64,000 bases of DNA from Nocardioides szechwanensis (GTDB taxonomy: Bacteria > Actinomycetota > Actinomycetes > Propionibacteriales > Nocardioidaceae), in contig NZ_FNIC01000006.1 of the NCBI RefSeq assembly GCF_900103935.1, forward strand, positions 62,001 to 126,000, read 5' to 3'. The notes under the pieces were generated by a model. That model did not search any database and was not told where the DNA came from. It saw only the letters and a list, made by a program, of their open reading frames with translations. Position numbers and translations under genes: made by a program. This document shows, in pieces, positions 11,408 to 20,766 of the stretch. Each line of letters begins with the position of its first letter. Position 1 is the stretch's first letter.

Positions 11408-12411
11408 GAAAGCCTCACTCGGGGGTCGAGGACGCTGTAGATGACGTCGACGATCAGGTTGCTGATGACGATCAGGATGGCACCGAACAGGGCGGTGGCC
11501 GACACCACGGGCAGGTCGAAAGCCTGGACGGCGCTCAGGCCCCAACGGCCGATGCCCTGGATCTCGAAGATCCGCTCGGTGAAGATCGTGCCGGCCAGCA
11601 GCACCCCGAGGTCGATACCGAAGACGGTGACTACCGGGACCAGCGCGCTGCGCAGCCCGTGCCGGTAGACGACCGTGCTGGGTGGCAGGCCCTTGGCCTT
11701 GGCGGTGCGGATGTAGTCCTCGCTCAGGGTCTCGACCATCGCGCCGCGCGTGTACCGGGTGTACTGGGTGCAGCCGAAGATGCCGAGGCACAGCCACGGC
11801 AGGAGCATCCCCTTGAACCACTCGGCCGGGTTGTCCGTGATCGGGGTGTAGCCGCTGCTGCCGAGGATCGGCACCTGCCAGATCAGCGTGAAGTAGAGCC
11901 ACGCGAGCAGCGCGAAGAGGTAGTAGGGCACCGAGCTCAGGAAGAGGAAGCTGCTCACCAGCAGCTTGTCCCCGAGCGTGCCGCGCCGTCGTGCGGCCGC
12001 GACGCCGATGGGGATGCCTAGGGCGAGGTAGAGGAAGGCGCCACCGACGGCCACCGAGATGGTGGCCGGGAGCCGCTCGACCAGCTCGTCCCAGACGAGC
12101 GCACGGGAGCGGTGCGAGAACCCGAGGCAGGGCCGGTCGCAGTCGATGACGACGTTGCCGATCGGCATCTCGCGGCCGGTGAAGATGCCCTTCGCGTAGT
12201 TGCCGTACTCATCGACGATGTTGTTGTTGTAGCCCAGCTGCTCCTCGTAGTTCTCGAGGCGGTCCGGGGTGCAGCGGTTGCCGGTCTCGGCGAGACAGAT
12301 GGGTCGAGCGGGACTCGAAGGGCCGTACCAGAAGAGCGCGAAGACGGCCATCGACACCAAGATGACGACGATGACTCCGGACAGCAGCCGCTTGATGATG
12401 TAGGCAAACAT
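11404..12411 (-). CDS. dppB: Peptide ABC importer permease (DppB type)
   Basis: Inner-membrane permease of 335 residues with six predicted membrane helices. The BPD-type EAA loop is visible at DYIRTAKAKGLPPSTVVYRHGLR, and the C-terminus has the ERIFEIQGIGRWG block typical of DppB/OppB. The extracytoplasmic loop after helix 1 (about residues 35-105) is long and holds four cysteines. The gene is separated from the binding-protein gene by a 127-nt gap that contains a strong hairpin. The partner permease dppC lies upstream of the binding protein rather than next to dppB. Confidence 0.93.
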   Translation of the reverse strand: MFAYIIKRLLSGVIVVILVSMAVFALFWYGPSSPARPICLAETGNRCTPDRLENYEEQLGYNNNIVDEYGNYAKGIFTGREMPIGNVVIDCDRPCLGFSHRSRALVWDELVERLPATISVAVGGAFLYLALGIPIGVAAARRRGTLGDKLLVSSFLFLSSVPYYLFALLAWLYFTLIWQVPILGSSGYTPITDNPAEWFKGMLLPWLCLGIFGCTQYTRYTRGAMVETLSEDYIRTAKAKGLPPSTVVYRHGLRSALVPVVTVFGIDLGVLLAGTIFTERIFEIQGIGRWGLSAVQAFDLPVVSATALFGAILIVISNLIVDVIYSVLDPRVRLS

Positions 12412-12471
12412 CGCTCGATACCTCTCACAGGGGACCGACGGTAGTACGTCGGAAGACGGGCCGGAGCGGAG

Positions 12472-12497
12472 GGGGGCCGGGCTTTCACCCGACCCCC
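12472..12497 (-). promoter_or_regulatory. Stem-loop between binding protein and permease genes
   Basis: On the minus-strand RNA the arms GGGGGTCGGG and CCCGGCCCCC pair over ten positions (one G-U) around a six-base loop. It starts 42 nt after the dppA stop and has no U-tract. Such hairpins after a binding-protein gene commonly protect its mRNA or partly terminate, giving more binding protein than permease. That role is inferred. Confidence 0.6.
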
Positions 12498-12538
12498 GTC
12501 CGTCCTAACCAGCTAGATCAGCTAGAGAACTTGTTACG

Positions 12539-14284
12539 TCAGGGCTTGACGAACAGGTCCTTGTAGTAGATCGCGCTCATGGCCGCGTCACCGCTGAAGC
12601 CACCGATCTTGGAGCCCGCACCGAACAGGTCGTTGCGGTAGGCGGTCGGGATCATCGGGAGGTACTTGGTACCGATGAGCTCGTCCAGGTCACCCCAGGC
12701 AGCAGCCTGGTCCTCCAGCGGGAGGGTGGCGATCTCCTTGATGCGGTCGTCAACTTCCTGCTCCGAGAAGTAGGAGGTGTTGTAGGGCTGACCGGTCTCG
12801 ATCAGCGGCGGGATCATCGTGGAGGCCGACGGCCAGTCGGAGCACCAGTTGACCGCGCGCAGGTTGAGCTTCTTGTTGATCGGGCTGTCCTTGTCGTCCC
12901 AGAGCGCGTAAGCGTCGTCCTGGTACGGGATCATCTCGACCGTGAAGCCGGCCTGCTCGTAGCCCTTCTTCTCCTGCTCGGCGGCAGCCTTCGTCTCGGG
13001 GTCAGAGTCGTCGTAGATGAACGTCAGCTTGTACCCCTCCTCGCCGGCGTCGGCCAGGTACTGCTTGGCCTTCTCGGGGTTGTACTCGAACTGCTCCCCG
13101 TCGGGGAAGTACGCCTTCCGGCCGGACATGCCCGGAGGCATGATCGCGCTGGCCGGGATCCGGGTCAGGCCGGGGATGTTGCCGCCGGCGAGCTGGATGT
13201 TCTTGAAGTCGTAACCCCAGGCGATCGCCTTGCGGATGTTGATGTCGGTGATCTTCGTGTAGTCAGGCGTGCGGTAGCTGACGCACTGACCGGTCTGCTG
13301 GATGTAGTTGTCACCCAGAGCGGCCTGCAGGTCCTGCACGTTCGTGGCGCCGAGACCGTTGGAGACGGTCGTCTGCGACTCAGGAGTGTCGCTGAGCAGG
13401 ATCTGGTCGGTCTTCTCCTGGTCCTGGTCGAACTTGAAGATCCACTTGTCGGCGTACTGGTGACGCGCCGGGTCGCTGGCCGGGTCCCACTCGGGGTTCT
13501 TGACCAGCGTCAGCGACTCGTTGACGCGGAACTCCTCGATCATGTACGGGCCGGTCGCGAGCGGGTCGCGGCCGTACTCGGGGAAGTCGGAGTTCTCGAG
13601 CGGGATCGGACCGATCGCCATGAACGTGGACCAGAAGTCCATGTCCGGGAAGGCCTGCTGCATCTTGAAGGTGATGTCCTGGCCGTCGATGGTGATGCCG
13701 GGGCAGTCACCGTCCTGCGGACCGGTGTAGCCCTCGCCGCAGTCGAAGTTCGACACGGAGTAGACCTGGCCGGGGCCGGAGGTGAAGGTCTCGGAGTCGA
13801 ACGAGCGCTCGACGCCGTACTTGATCTCCTCGGGGGTGACCGGGTCGCCGTTCTCCCAGCGCACGTTGTCCTTGATCGTGAACGTCCACTCGGTGAAGTC
13901 CTCGTTGGGACGGCCGAGGTCGGTCGCGAGGTCGGGGACGAGCTCCATGGAGCCCTCCGCGTTGCGACGGAACTGGGTCAGCGAGCGGTTGGTGAGCGCC
14001 TGCTGGATGGAGTTGCCGAGCACGGACCACCCGTTGGTCGGGTCGAGGTCCTCGGGACCGGGGTCGCTCGGGATCAACACCGTGATGGTGCCACCGGCGG
14101 TGGCGCCCTCGGGCTCCGGTGCGGGCCCTTCGGCGTCGGCGATCTTACCGAAGCCAGCCTCGGGGTCGATGAACGTTTCGGTGCCACTCGGTTCGGTGTT
14201 GCCGTCTCCACCGTCTCCACCACAGGCCGCAAGCGTGACCATGGCGAAGGCAGCGACGACAGCAAGCGACTTGGTGCGCTTCAT
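12539..14284 (-). CDS. dppA: Peptide ABC importer substrate-binding lipoprotein
   Basis: Extracytoplasmic solute-binding protein, family 5 (peptides/oligopeptides/nickel). It has 581 residues. The signal peptide ends in a lipobox (VTLAAC) so the mature protein is lipid-anchored at Cys, followed by a Gly/Asp/Glu-rich linker. The SBP_bac_5 fold is recognisable from the GWSVLGNSIQQAL start, the WTFTIKDNVRWENGDP block and the GATNVQDL region. The ATG at 14284 is chosen because an AGAGG site stands about nine bases before it; two in-frame upstream codons lack one. It sits between the two permease genes. Peptide specificity cannot be read from the sequence. Confidence 0.93.
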   Translation of the reverse strand: MKRTKSLAVVAAFAMVTLAACGGDGGDGNTEPSGTETFIDPEAGFGKIADAEGPAPEPEGATAGGTITVLIPSDPGPEDLDPTNGWSVLGNSIQQALTNRSLTQFRRNAEGSMELVPDLATDLGRPNEDFTEWTFTIKDNVRWENGDPVTPEEIKYGVERSFDSETFTSGPGQVYSVSNFDCGEGYTGPQDGDCPGITIDGQDITFKMQQAFPDMDFWSTFMAIGPIPLENSDFPEYGRDPLATGPYMIEEFRVNESLTLVKNPEWDPASDPARHQYADKWIFKFDQDQEKTDQILLSDTPESQTTVSNGLGATNVQDLQAALGDNYIQQTGQCVSYRTPDYTKITDINIRKAIAWGYDFKNIQLAGGNIPGLTRIPASAIMPPGMSGRKAYFPDGEQFEYNPEKAKQYLADAGEEGYKLTFIYDDSDPETKAAAEQEKKGYEQAGFTVEMIPYQDDAYALWDDKDSPINKKLNLRAVNWCSDWPSASTMIPPLIETGQPYNTSYFSEQEVDDRIKEIATLPLEDQAAAWGDLDELIGTKYLPMIPTAYRNDLFGAGSKIGGFSGDAAMSAIYYKDLFVKP

Positions 14285-14348
14285 TTGTCCAGCCTCTCTA
14301 TTTTTCATCCGTGCCACGAGCCCCAGCCCGCGACAACATCTGGGGGTA

Positions 14349-14366
14349 CCGGCGCGCTAGCGCCGG
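14349..14366 (-). promoter_or_regulatory. Stem-loop overlapping the dppC stop codon
   Basis: A perfect seven-base-pair inverted repeat (CCGGCGC-GCTA-GCGCCGG) spans the last codons and stop of dppC, 65 nt before the dppA start. With the hairpin after dppA it brackets the binding-protein cistron. A role in mRNA processing or stability is inferred only from position. Confidence 0.4.
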
Positions 14367-15382
14367 GTCTTGGGATCGACGGCATCGCGGATCGCGTCGC
14401 CGAGGAGGTTGAGTGCGAGCACCAGCACGACGATGCCGAGCAGGGGCTCCCACAGGTAGAGCGGATAGTGCTCGAAGTAGCTGCTCGCTTGAAGGATCGT
14501 CTGGCCCCACGAGGAGCCCTGGGTGATGCCGACCCCGAGGTAGGCCAGGCCGGCCTCGGCGGCGATGAACGCCGGCAGCATCAGCGAGATGGCGACGACG
14601 ATCGGGGCGACCAGGTTGGGCAGCAGCTCCTTGAACATGATCCGAGGGGTCGACATCCCGATCACCTGGGAGGACAGGATGAACTCACGCTCACGCAGCG
14701 ACAGCACCTCGCCGCGCACGAGCCGCGCGACACCCATCCAGCCGAACCCGGCCAGGATCACGATCAGCGACAACAGCTGCATCTGCTTGTAGGTGTCGGG
14801 CTTGAGGGCGAACCGCTCGCTGAGGATGGGGGCGATCACCAGCGCCATCAGCAGGAACGGCAGCGTGAGGAACAGGTCGGTGACGAAGGAGATGATCTTG
14901 TCGACGATGCCACCCACGAAGCCCGCGACCAGGCCGAGCACGATCCCGAGCAGCGAGGCGAGGATGGTCGCCGACGTGGCGATCATCATCGAGGTGCGGC
15001 AGCCGTAGAGCCAGGTGGCGAGGTTGTCCGTCGCCGTCTTCGGCGCGATGCCGAACGGGTGGTCGGGGTCGAAGCTGCCGTTGGGCGGGCCCTTGTAGGG
15101 CATGCCGCCGTTGAGGTAGTTGAGGTCCTCGGCAGGGTTGCCCGGCGTGGTGGTCACGTTGAACCAACCCGCGATGGTGCCGGCGAAGATGGCGATGAGG
15201 CCGAAGATCACGACGATCGTCAGGCACACCATCGCGACCTTGTCCTGACGGAGCCGCCCGGCCGCGATCCGGAGCGGGGACTTGCCCGACACCTGGCGCT
15301 TCGTGGCGGGTGCTTCGTCGCCGGGAAGTGCCTCTTCACTCAAGTGTCCGAGAGTTTCGGACCCCATCGTGGGTGTCGACAT
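14357..15382 (-). CDS. dppC: Peptide ABC importer permease (DppC type), first gene of the operon
   Basis: Inner-membrane permease of 341 residues. It has a 45-residue cytoplasmic N-terminus, a first membrane helix (VAMVCLTIVVIFGLIAIF), a long periplasmic-side loop, and five further helices with the conserved EFILSSQVIGMSTPRIMFKE cytoplasmic loop contacting the ATPases. The ATG at 15382 has a GAGGTG ribosome site; a GTG two codons upstream is possible but too close to it. The 165-nt gap upstream should hold the operon promoter; a small GGCAG-TGA-CTGCC inverted repeat at 15397-15409 lies just before the start and could be an operator. Confidence 0.92.
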   Translation of the reverse strand: MSTPTMGSETLGHLSEEALPGDEAPATKRQVSGKSPLRIAAGRLRQDKVAMVCLTIVVIFGLIAIFAGTIAGWFNVTTTPGNPAEDLNYLNGGMPYKGPPNGSFDPDHPFGIAPKTATDNLATWLYGCRTSMMIATSATILASLLGIVLGLVAGFVGGIVDKIISFVTDLFLTLPFLLMALVIAPILSERFALKPDTYKQMQLLSLIVILAGFGWMGVARLVRGEVLSLREREFILSSQVIGMSTPRIMFKELLPNLVAPIVVAISLMLPAFIAAEAGLAYLGVGITQGSSWGQTILQASSYFEHYPLYLWEPLLGIVVLVLALNLLGDAIRDAVDPKTRR

Positions 15383-15547
15383 GCTCACCTCGTCCAGGCA
15401 GTGACTGCCACTTGGTCGGCGGACCGGAAGATCGTCCCAGCTGCGCCCTTTGCGCCGCGGGCGACTCTATGTGACACAGCGCGCACTCCGGGTCTCCCCC
15501 GCGTAACGATCTGGTCTCGGCAGATTTGTCCAGTGTTTATCCTGCGG

Positions 15548-17329
15548 TCAGGCCTCCTGGCCTTCAACCTTCTCGGGAACCGCGTCAACCCCGGCTTCCT
15601 TGCGCTGCTCGGGCGTGATCGGTGCCGGGGCAGCGGTGAGCGGGTCGAACCCGCCTCCCGACTTCGGGAACGCGATCACGTCGCGGATCGAGTCGGTGCC
15701 GGCGAGCAGCGCCACGATGCGGTCCCAGCCGAACGCGATGCCACCGTGCGGGGGCGCGCCGTACTTGAAGGCGTCGAGGAGGAAGCCGAACTTCTCCTGC
15801 GACTCCGCCTCGTCGATCCCCATGATCGCGAAGACCCGCTTCTGGATGTCCTCGCGGTGGATACGGATCGAGCCGCCGCCGATCTCGTTGCCGTTGCAGA
15901 CGATGTCGTAGGCCCAGGCCAGGGCGTTGCCCGGGTCGGAGTCGAAGCTCTCGAGGTCCTGCGGGGACGTGAAGGCGTGGTGGACGGCCGTCCAGGCGCT
16001 GTAGCCCAGGGCGACGTCGCCGGAGGCCTTCGCGTCGGCGGTGGGCTCGAAGAGAGGCGCGTCGAGGACCCAGAGGAAGCTCCAGGCGCTCTCGTCGATC
16101 AGCTCGCCGCGGCGGCCGATCTCGAGCCGCGCGGCGCCCAGCAGGGCACGGCTGGACTTGATGGCGCCGGCGGCGAAGAAGATGCAGTCACCGGGCTCGG
16201 CGCCGACGTGCGCGGCCAGGCCGGAGCGCTCCTCCTCGGAGAGGTTCTTGGCGACCGGTCCCCCGAGCTCGCCTCCCTCCTGGACCAGCACGTAGGCCAG
16301 TCCCCTGGCGCCACGCTGCTTGGCCCACTCCTGCCAGGCGTCGAGCTTCTTGCGCGGCTGGCCGGCCCCGCCGGGCATGACCACGGCACCGACGTACTCG
16401 GCGTTCTCCGGGGAGAAGACGCGGAACGGGGTGTCGCGGAAGTAGTCGGTGCAGTCGACCAGCTCGAGGCCCATGCGCAGGTCGGGCTTGTCGGTGCCGA
16501 AGCGGGCCATCGACTCGGCGTAGGTCATCCGCGGCAGCGGCGTGGGGACGTCGTGCCCGATCAGCTTCCAGAGCGCGACCAGGATCTCCTCGGCGAGGGC
16601 GAGGACGTCGTCCTGCTCGACGAAGCTCATCTCGATGTCGAGCTGGGTGAACTCCGGCTGCCGGTCGGCGCGGAAGTCCTCGTCGCGGTAGCAGCGCGCG
16701 ATCTGGAAGTAGCGCTCCATACCCGCGACCATCAGCAGCTGCTTGAACAGCTGCGGGCTCTGGGGCAGGGCGTACCAGCTGCCGGGCTGGAGCCGGGCCG
16801 GGACCAGGAAGTCGCGGGCGCCCTCGGGGGTGGAGCGGGTCAGCGTGGGCGTCTCGATCTCCACGAACTCGTGGGCGTCGAGGACGTCGCGCGCCGCCTT
16901 GTTGACCTTGCTGCGCAGGCGCAGGGCGGCGTTGGGGCCGCTGCGGCGCAGGTCGAGGTAGCGGTGCTTGAGCCGGGCCTCCTCCCCCACGTCGACGTGG
17001 TCGTCGATGGGGAACGGCAGCGGTGCCGCGGCGCTGAGCACCTCAAGGTGGTCGGCGATGACCTCGATCTCGCCCGACGGCAGGTTGGGGTTGGCGTTGC
17101 CCTCGGGGCGGGCGCTGACCTGGCCGGTGACCGAGATGCAGAACTCGCTGCGCAGGGAGTGGGCGACGGCCTCGTCGCGCACGACGACCTGGACGACGCC
17201 ACTGGCCTCGCGCAGGTCGAGGAAGGCGACCCCGCCGTGATCGCGCCGCTTGGCCACCCACCCGGCGAGGGTGACGGTCTGGCCGACGTGCTCGGCGCGG
17301 AGGGCGCCGGCGTCATGGGTGCGGATCAC
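15548..17329 (-). CDS. aspS: Aspartyl-tRNA synthetase (bacterial type)
   Basis: Class IIb synthetase of 593 residues, from a GTG that shares bases with the hisS stop. An N-terminal OB-fold ([21 protein letters not shown]) binds the anticodon. The catalytic domain has the [18 protein letters not shown] block, the large GAD insertion typical of bacterial AspRS, and motif 3 ([13 protein letters not shown]). Whether it is discriminating or also charges tRNA-Asn depends on gatCAB, which is not in the window. It ends a hydrolase-hisS-aspS cluster. The last 30 residues are an acidic tail. Confidence 0.96.
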   Translation of the reverse strand: MIRTHDAGALRAEHVGQTVTLAGWVAKRRDHGGVAFLDLREASGVVQVVVRDEAVAHSLRSEFCISVTGQVSARPEGNANPNLPSGEIEVIADHLEVLSAAAPLPFPIDDHVDVGEEARLKHRYLDLRRSGPNAALRLRSKVNKAARDVLDAHEFVEIETPTLTRSTPEGARDFLVPARLQPGSWYALPQSPQLFKQLLMVAGMERYFQIARCYRDEDFRADRQPEFTQLDIEMSFVEQDDVLALAEEILVALWKLIGHDVPTPLPRMTYAESMARFGTDKPDLRMGLELVDCTDYFRDTPFRVFSPENAEYVGAVVMPGGAGQPRKKLDAWQEWAKQRGARGLAYVLVQEGGELGGPVAKNLSEEERSGLAAHVGAEPGDCIFFAAGAIKSSRALLGAARLEIGRRGELIDESAWSFLWVLDAPLFEPTADAKASGDVALGYSAWTAVHHAFTSPQDLESFDSDPGNALAWAYDIVCNGNEIGGGSIRIHREDIQKRVFAIMGIDEAESQEKFGFLLDAFKYGAPPHGGIAFGWDRIVALLAGTDSIRDVIAFPKSGGGFDPLTAAPAPITPEQRKEAGVDAVPEKVEGQEA

Positions 17330-18669
17330 TGCTGCTCCTTCAAGAGGACCTGCGGTCGCAGGTCGTCGGTGGGTGGTGTCCAGGTCGCCGGGTCGGCGGT
17401 GACCTGGTCGCCGGTACGGATGTCCTTGACCTCGTGGCTGCCGTCGTCCTGACGGAACCAGACGAAGGGGATGCCGCGGCGGTCGGCGTAGCGGATCTGC
17501 TTGCCGAACTTCTGGGCGGACGCGGAGACCTCGGTGTTGACGCCACGCGCACGCAGCTGCGCGGCGACGGCCTCGCTCTCGGCCCGGGTGTCCTCATCGG
17601 TGACGGCCACGAGCACGGCGCTCGGCACGGCGCGGCTGCCGGCGAGCACGCCGTCGGCCAGCAACGGGATGAGGGTGCGGGAGACGCCGAAGGAGACGCC
17701 CACGCCGGGGTACGTCGTACGGCCGTCAGTGGCCAGGGCGTCGTAACGACCGCCGCCGCCGACGGACTTGAGGCGCTCGTAGCCCTCCATGAAGATCTCG
17801 ACGACGGTGCCGGTGTAGTAGTCGAGGCCGCGCGCGATGCGCAGGTTGGCCTCGACCGTCACGCGGCGTCGCTCCCCGGCGCCGCACCCGGCCACCACGG
17901 CCGCGAGCTCGGCGAGGCCCTCCTCGAGCAGCGGGTCCTCGACCCCGAGCGCGCGCACGCGCTCGACGAAGGACGTGTCGGGCACCCGGATGGTCGCGAG
18001 CTCGAGGCAGCGCTGCGCCTGCTCCGGCGTCGCGCCGGCGTCGCTGACCAGCAGCGCCGCGACCTGCTCGGCGGGGAGCTTGTCGAGCTTGTCGATGGTG
18101 CGGATGGCCGCGGTGACGTCGGCCAGGCCGAGGCCGCGGTAGAAGCCCTGGATCAGCTTGCGGTTGTTGAACTGGAAGCTCAGCGGCGGCAGGGGCAGCG
18201 CGTCCAGCGCCTCCACCATCACCCGCATCACCTCGATGTCGTGGTGGAACGGCAGCTCGTCCTTGCCGACGATGTCGACGTCGGCCTGCGTGAACTGGCG
18301 GTAGCGCCCCTCCTGGGGGCGCTCGCCGCGCCAGGCGGGCTGCACCTGGTAGCGGCGGAACGGGAACTCGAGGTGACCGGCGTGCTCCAGGACGTAGCGG
18401 GCGAACGGCACGGTGAGGTCGAAGTGGAGGCCCAGACCGGTGTCGTCGGCGGTGTCCTCGGCCTGCAGGCGGCGCAGGACGTAGATCTCCTTGTCGACCT
18501 CGCCCCCCTTGGCCAGGCGGTCGAGGGGCTCGACGACGCGGGTCTCGATGTTGGCGAAGCCGTGCAGCTCGAAGCTGCGCGACAGCGACCCGATCACGTC
18601 GCGCTCGACGGCGCGCTGCGCGGGCAGCAGCTCGGGGAACCCGCTGAGGGGTGTGGGCTTGGCGGTCAT
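17326..18669 (-). CDS. hisS: Histidyl-tRNA synthetase
   Basis: Class II synthetase of 447 residues. Evidence: [18 protein letters not shown] at the N-terminus, the motif 2 region [21 protein letters not shown], the histidine-A signature [13 protein letters not shown], and GGGRYDAL, followed by the HGTP anticodon-binding domain at the C-terminus. The ATG at 18669 overlaps the stop of the MBL hydrolase gene (ATGA). The much longer open frame running upstream is a read-through in the hydrolase gene and is excluded. Confidence 0.96.
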   Translation of the reverse strand: MTAKPTPLSGFPELLPAQRAVERDVIGSLSRSFELHGFANIETRVVEPLDRLAKGGEVDKEIYVLRRLQAEDTADDTGLGLHFDLTVPFARYVLEHAGHLEFPFRRYQVQPAWRGERPQEGRYRQFTQADVDIVGKDELPFHHDIEVMRVMVEALDALPLPPLSFQFNNRKLIQGFYRGLGLADVTAAIRTIDKLDKLPAEQVAALLVSDAGATPEQAQRCLELATIRVPDTSFVERVRALGVEDPLLEEGLAELAAVVAGCGAGERRRVTVEANLRIARGLDYYTGTVVEIFMEGYERLKSVGGGGRYDALATDGRTTYPGVGVSFGVSRTLIPLLADGVLAGSRAVPSAVLVAVTDEDTRAESEAVAAQLRARGVNTEVSASAQKFGKQIRYADRRGIPFVWFRQDDGSHEVKDIRTGDQVTADPATWTPPTDDLRPQVLLKEQQ

Positions 18670-19346
18670 CGGGTCACGAGGTCCTGGAGGAACGGGTTGG
18701 TCGCGCGCTCGCGGCCGATGGAGGTCTGCTCGCCGTGGCCGGGCAGCACCACGATGTCGTCGGCGAGTGGCAGCACCTTGGTGGCCAGGCTGCGCAGCAT
18801 CGTGGGGTGGTCGCCGCCCGGGAGGTCGGTGCGCCCGATCGAGCCGGCGAACAGCAGGTCTCCGGAGAACATCACCTCGGAGATGTCCTGGGCGTCGTAC
18901 GGCGTACGGAAGGTCACCGAGCCCTCGGTGTGGCCGGGCGTGTGGTCGACCACGAACCGCAGGCCGGCCAGCTCGAGCTCCTGGAGGTCGCCCAGCTCCT
19001 GTACGTCGTCGGGCTCGGCCCAGGTGTAGTTGCCGCCGAGCAGCATCGCGGAGCTCTCGGGGGACATGCCCGCCATCGGGTCGGAGAGCAGGTGCCGGTC
19101 GCTGGGGTGGATCCACGCGGTGGCGTCGTAGGTGCCGGCCACGGGCGCCACGCACCACATGTGGTCGACGTGGCCGTGAGTGACCAGGACGGCGACGGGC
19201 TTGAGCCGGTGCTCGCGCACCACCTCGGCCACGCCGTCGGCGGCGTCCTTCCCGGGGTCGACGACGACGCACTCGCTGCCCGGGCCGGTGGCGGCGACGT
19301 AGCAGTTCGTGCCCCAGGGTCCTGCAGGGAAACCGGCGATCAACAC
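18666..19346 (-). CDS. Metallo-beta-lactamase-fold hydrolase, glyoxalase II-like
   Basis: Cytoplasmic MBL-fold hydrolase of 226 residues. The dizinc motif THGHVDHMW (HxHxDH) is present, followed by HTPGHTEGS, SGDLLFAGSIGRTD and PGHGEQT, which supply the remaining ligands. This pattern fits the glyoxalase II/YcbL-like branch. It is conserved next to hisS and relA in many actinobacteria, where its substrate is unproven. The start is a GTG at 19346; a TTG one codon later has a better-spaced GGAG. It is divergent from the DUF349 gene across a 97-nt gap. Confidence 0.88.
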   Translation of the reverse strand: MLIAGFPAGPWGTNCYVAATGPGSECVVVDPGKDAADGVAEVVREHRLKPVAVLVTHGHVDHMWCVAPVAGTYDATAWIHPSDRHLLSDPMAGMSPESSAMLLGGNYTWAEPDDVQELGDLQELELAGLRFVVDHTPGHTEGSVTFRTPYDAQDISEVMFSGDLLFAGSIGRTDLPGGDHPTMLRSLATKVLPLADDIVVLPGHGEQTSIGRERATNPFLQDLVTR

Positions 19347-19393
19347 TCCGCAACACTATCGAGACGAGCCATCGGTCGTCCCCCCGGTATCTG

Positions 19394-19405
19394 CACACTA
19401 GTGTG
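19394..19405. promoter_or_regulatory. Perfect palindrome in the divergent promoter region
   Basis: CACACTAGTGTG is a perfect 12-bp palindrome lying between the divergent MBL hydrolase and DUF349 genes, 38 nt before the latter. It contains a possible -10 element (TAGTGT) for the plus strand, though no convincing -35 lies 17 nt upstream. It could be an operator or chance. Confidence 0.35.
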
Positions 19406-19443
19406 GGCCACTGCTTCTGCCGGGCAACAAGCGAGGGACTGCA

Positions 19444-20673
19444 GTGACGAGCACCGAATGGGGTCGCGTCGGCAACGACGGCACCGTCTACGTGAGGACC
19501 TCCGACGGCGAACGAGCCGTCGGTCAGTACCCCGTCGGGACGCCGGAAGAGGCGCTGAAGTTCTACACCGACCGCTATCTCGCGCTCGAGACCGAGGTCT
19601 CCCTGCTCGACCAGCGGGTGCGCTCCGGGGTCCTCGCACCCGAGGAGGCGGCTGAGACGATCAAGCTCGTGCGGGCCCAGGTGGTCGAGGCCAACGCCGT
19701 GGGCGACCTGGCTGCTCTGGCGGCCCGGCTCGACTCGCTCGGCCCGGTCATCGCCCAGCAGCGCGCCGCGCGCAAGGCGGAGAAGGCCCAGAAGGCCGCC
19801 GAGTCGAAGGAGCAGAAGGAGAAGATCGTCGCCGCCGCGGAGAAGATCGCGGAGGGCAACGACTGGCGTCACGGCGCCAACAAGCTCCGCGAGCTGCTCG
19901 ACGAGTGGAAGGCGCTCCCCCGCATCGACCGGGCCTCCGACGACGCGCTGTGGAAGCGCTTCTCGGGTGCGCGGACGTCGTACACGAGGCGGCGCAAGTC
20001 GCACTTCGCCGAGCAGGACGAGAAGCGCGCGTCCGCCCAGGTGGTCAAGGAGCGGCTGGCCAAGCAGGCCGAGGAGCTCGCGTCGTCGACCGAGTGGGGC
20101 CCGACCGCGGGCCGCTACCGCGACCTGATGCGCGACTGGAAGGCCGCCGGCCCGGCGCCCAAGGACGTCGACGACGCCCTGTGGACCCGCTTCCGCGGCG
20201 CCCAGGATACGTTCTTCGGTGCCCGTGACGCCGCCAACGCGGCGCTCGACGCCGAGTTCGCCGTCAACGCCGAGGTCAAGGAGAAGCTCCTGGTCGAGGC
20301 CGAGGCGCTGCTCCCCGTGACCGACGTCGAGGCCGCCAAGCGCGCGTTCCGCGACATCGCCGAGAAGTGGGACGCCGCCGGCAAGGTGCCACGCGAGAAG
20401 ATCAAGGACCTCGAGGCGCGCATCCGCAAGGTCGAGCAGACCATCCGCGGGCTCGAGGACGAGCAGTGGCGCAAGTCCGACCCCGAGAAGTCCGCGCGTG
20501 CCGACGACATGGTCGCCAAGCTCCAGGCCGCCATCGCCGGGGTCGAGGCCGACCTCGAGAAGGCCCGCGCCGCCGGCAACGAGAAGAAGGTCAAGGAGCT
20601 CACGGATAACCTCGAGTCCCGTCAGGCCTTCCTCGAGATGGCCAAGCGCGCCTCGCAGGAGTTTTCCGGCTGA
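19444..20673 (+). CDS. DUF349 repeat protein
   Basis: A 409-residue, highly charged, almost wholly helical protein. At least three DUF349 repeats are visible, each with a W at a fixed place: about residues 140-190 (NDWRHGANKLRELLDEWK), 217-265 (TEWGPTAGRYRDLMRDWK) and 298-340 (VEAAKRAFRDIAEKWDAAGK). A Lys/Glu/Ala coiled coil (about 108-135) precedes them. The GTG start has a GAGGGA ribosome site. DUF349 proteins sit next to relA in many actinobacteria and have been linked to stress and RNA/DNA binding in other phyla, but no activity is established. It is convergent with relA. Confidence 0.88.
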   Translation: MTSTEWGRVGNDGTVYVRTSDGERAVGQYPVGTPEEALKFYTDRYLALETEVSLLDQRVRSGVLAPEEAAETIKLVRAQVVEANAVGDLAALAARLDSLGPVIAQQRAARKAEKAQKAAESKEQKEKIVAAAEKIAEGNDWRHGANKLRELLDEWKALPRIDRASDDALWKRFSGARTSYTRRRKSHFAEQDEKRASAQVVKERLAKQAEELASSTEWGPTAGRYRDLMRDWKAAGPAPKDVDDALWTRFRGAQDTFFGARDAANAALDAEFAVNAEVKEKLLVEAEALLPVTDVEAAKRAFRDIAEKWDAAGKVPREKIKDLEARIRKVEQTIRGLEDEQWRKSDPEKSARADDMVAKLQAAIAGVEADLEKARAAGNEKKVKELTDNLESRQAFLEMAKRASQEFSG

Positions 20674-20696
20674 CCCGTCACAAGCTCACCGAGATA

Positions 20697-20744
20697 CACG
20701 TTGACCCGCCCGAAACTTTCGGGCGGGTCAACGTGATTTTGTGT
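20697..20744. terminator. Bidirectional intrinsic terminator between DUF349 gene and relA
   Basis: A perfect inverted repeat with 19-nt arms (20697-20715 and 20717-20735) centred on one base, followed on the plus side by ATTTTGTGT. The genes converge here, so it should stop both transcripts. A second, outer repeat (TGACCCGTCA at 20671-20680 and TGACGGGTCA at 20752-20761) encloses it and begins at the DUF349 stop codon. Confidence 0.85.
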
Positions 20745-20766
20745 CAGTTTCTGACGGGTCAACCGG

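Noticed and set aside
13460..17452. A plus-strand open frame of over 1,300 codons antisense to dppA, dppC and aspS
   Set aside because: It is the antisense reading of high-GC minus-strand genes; its Gly/Val/Asp/Arg-rich composition lacks any motif and it crosses several well-supported genes.
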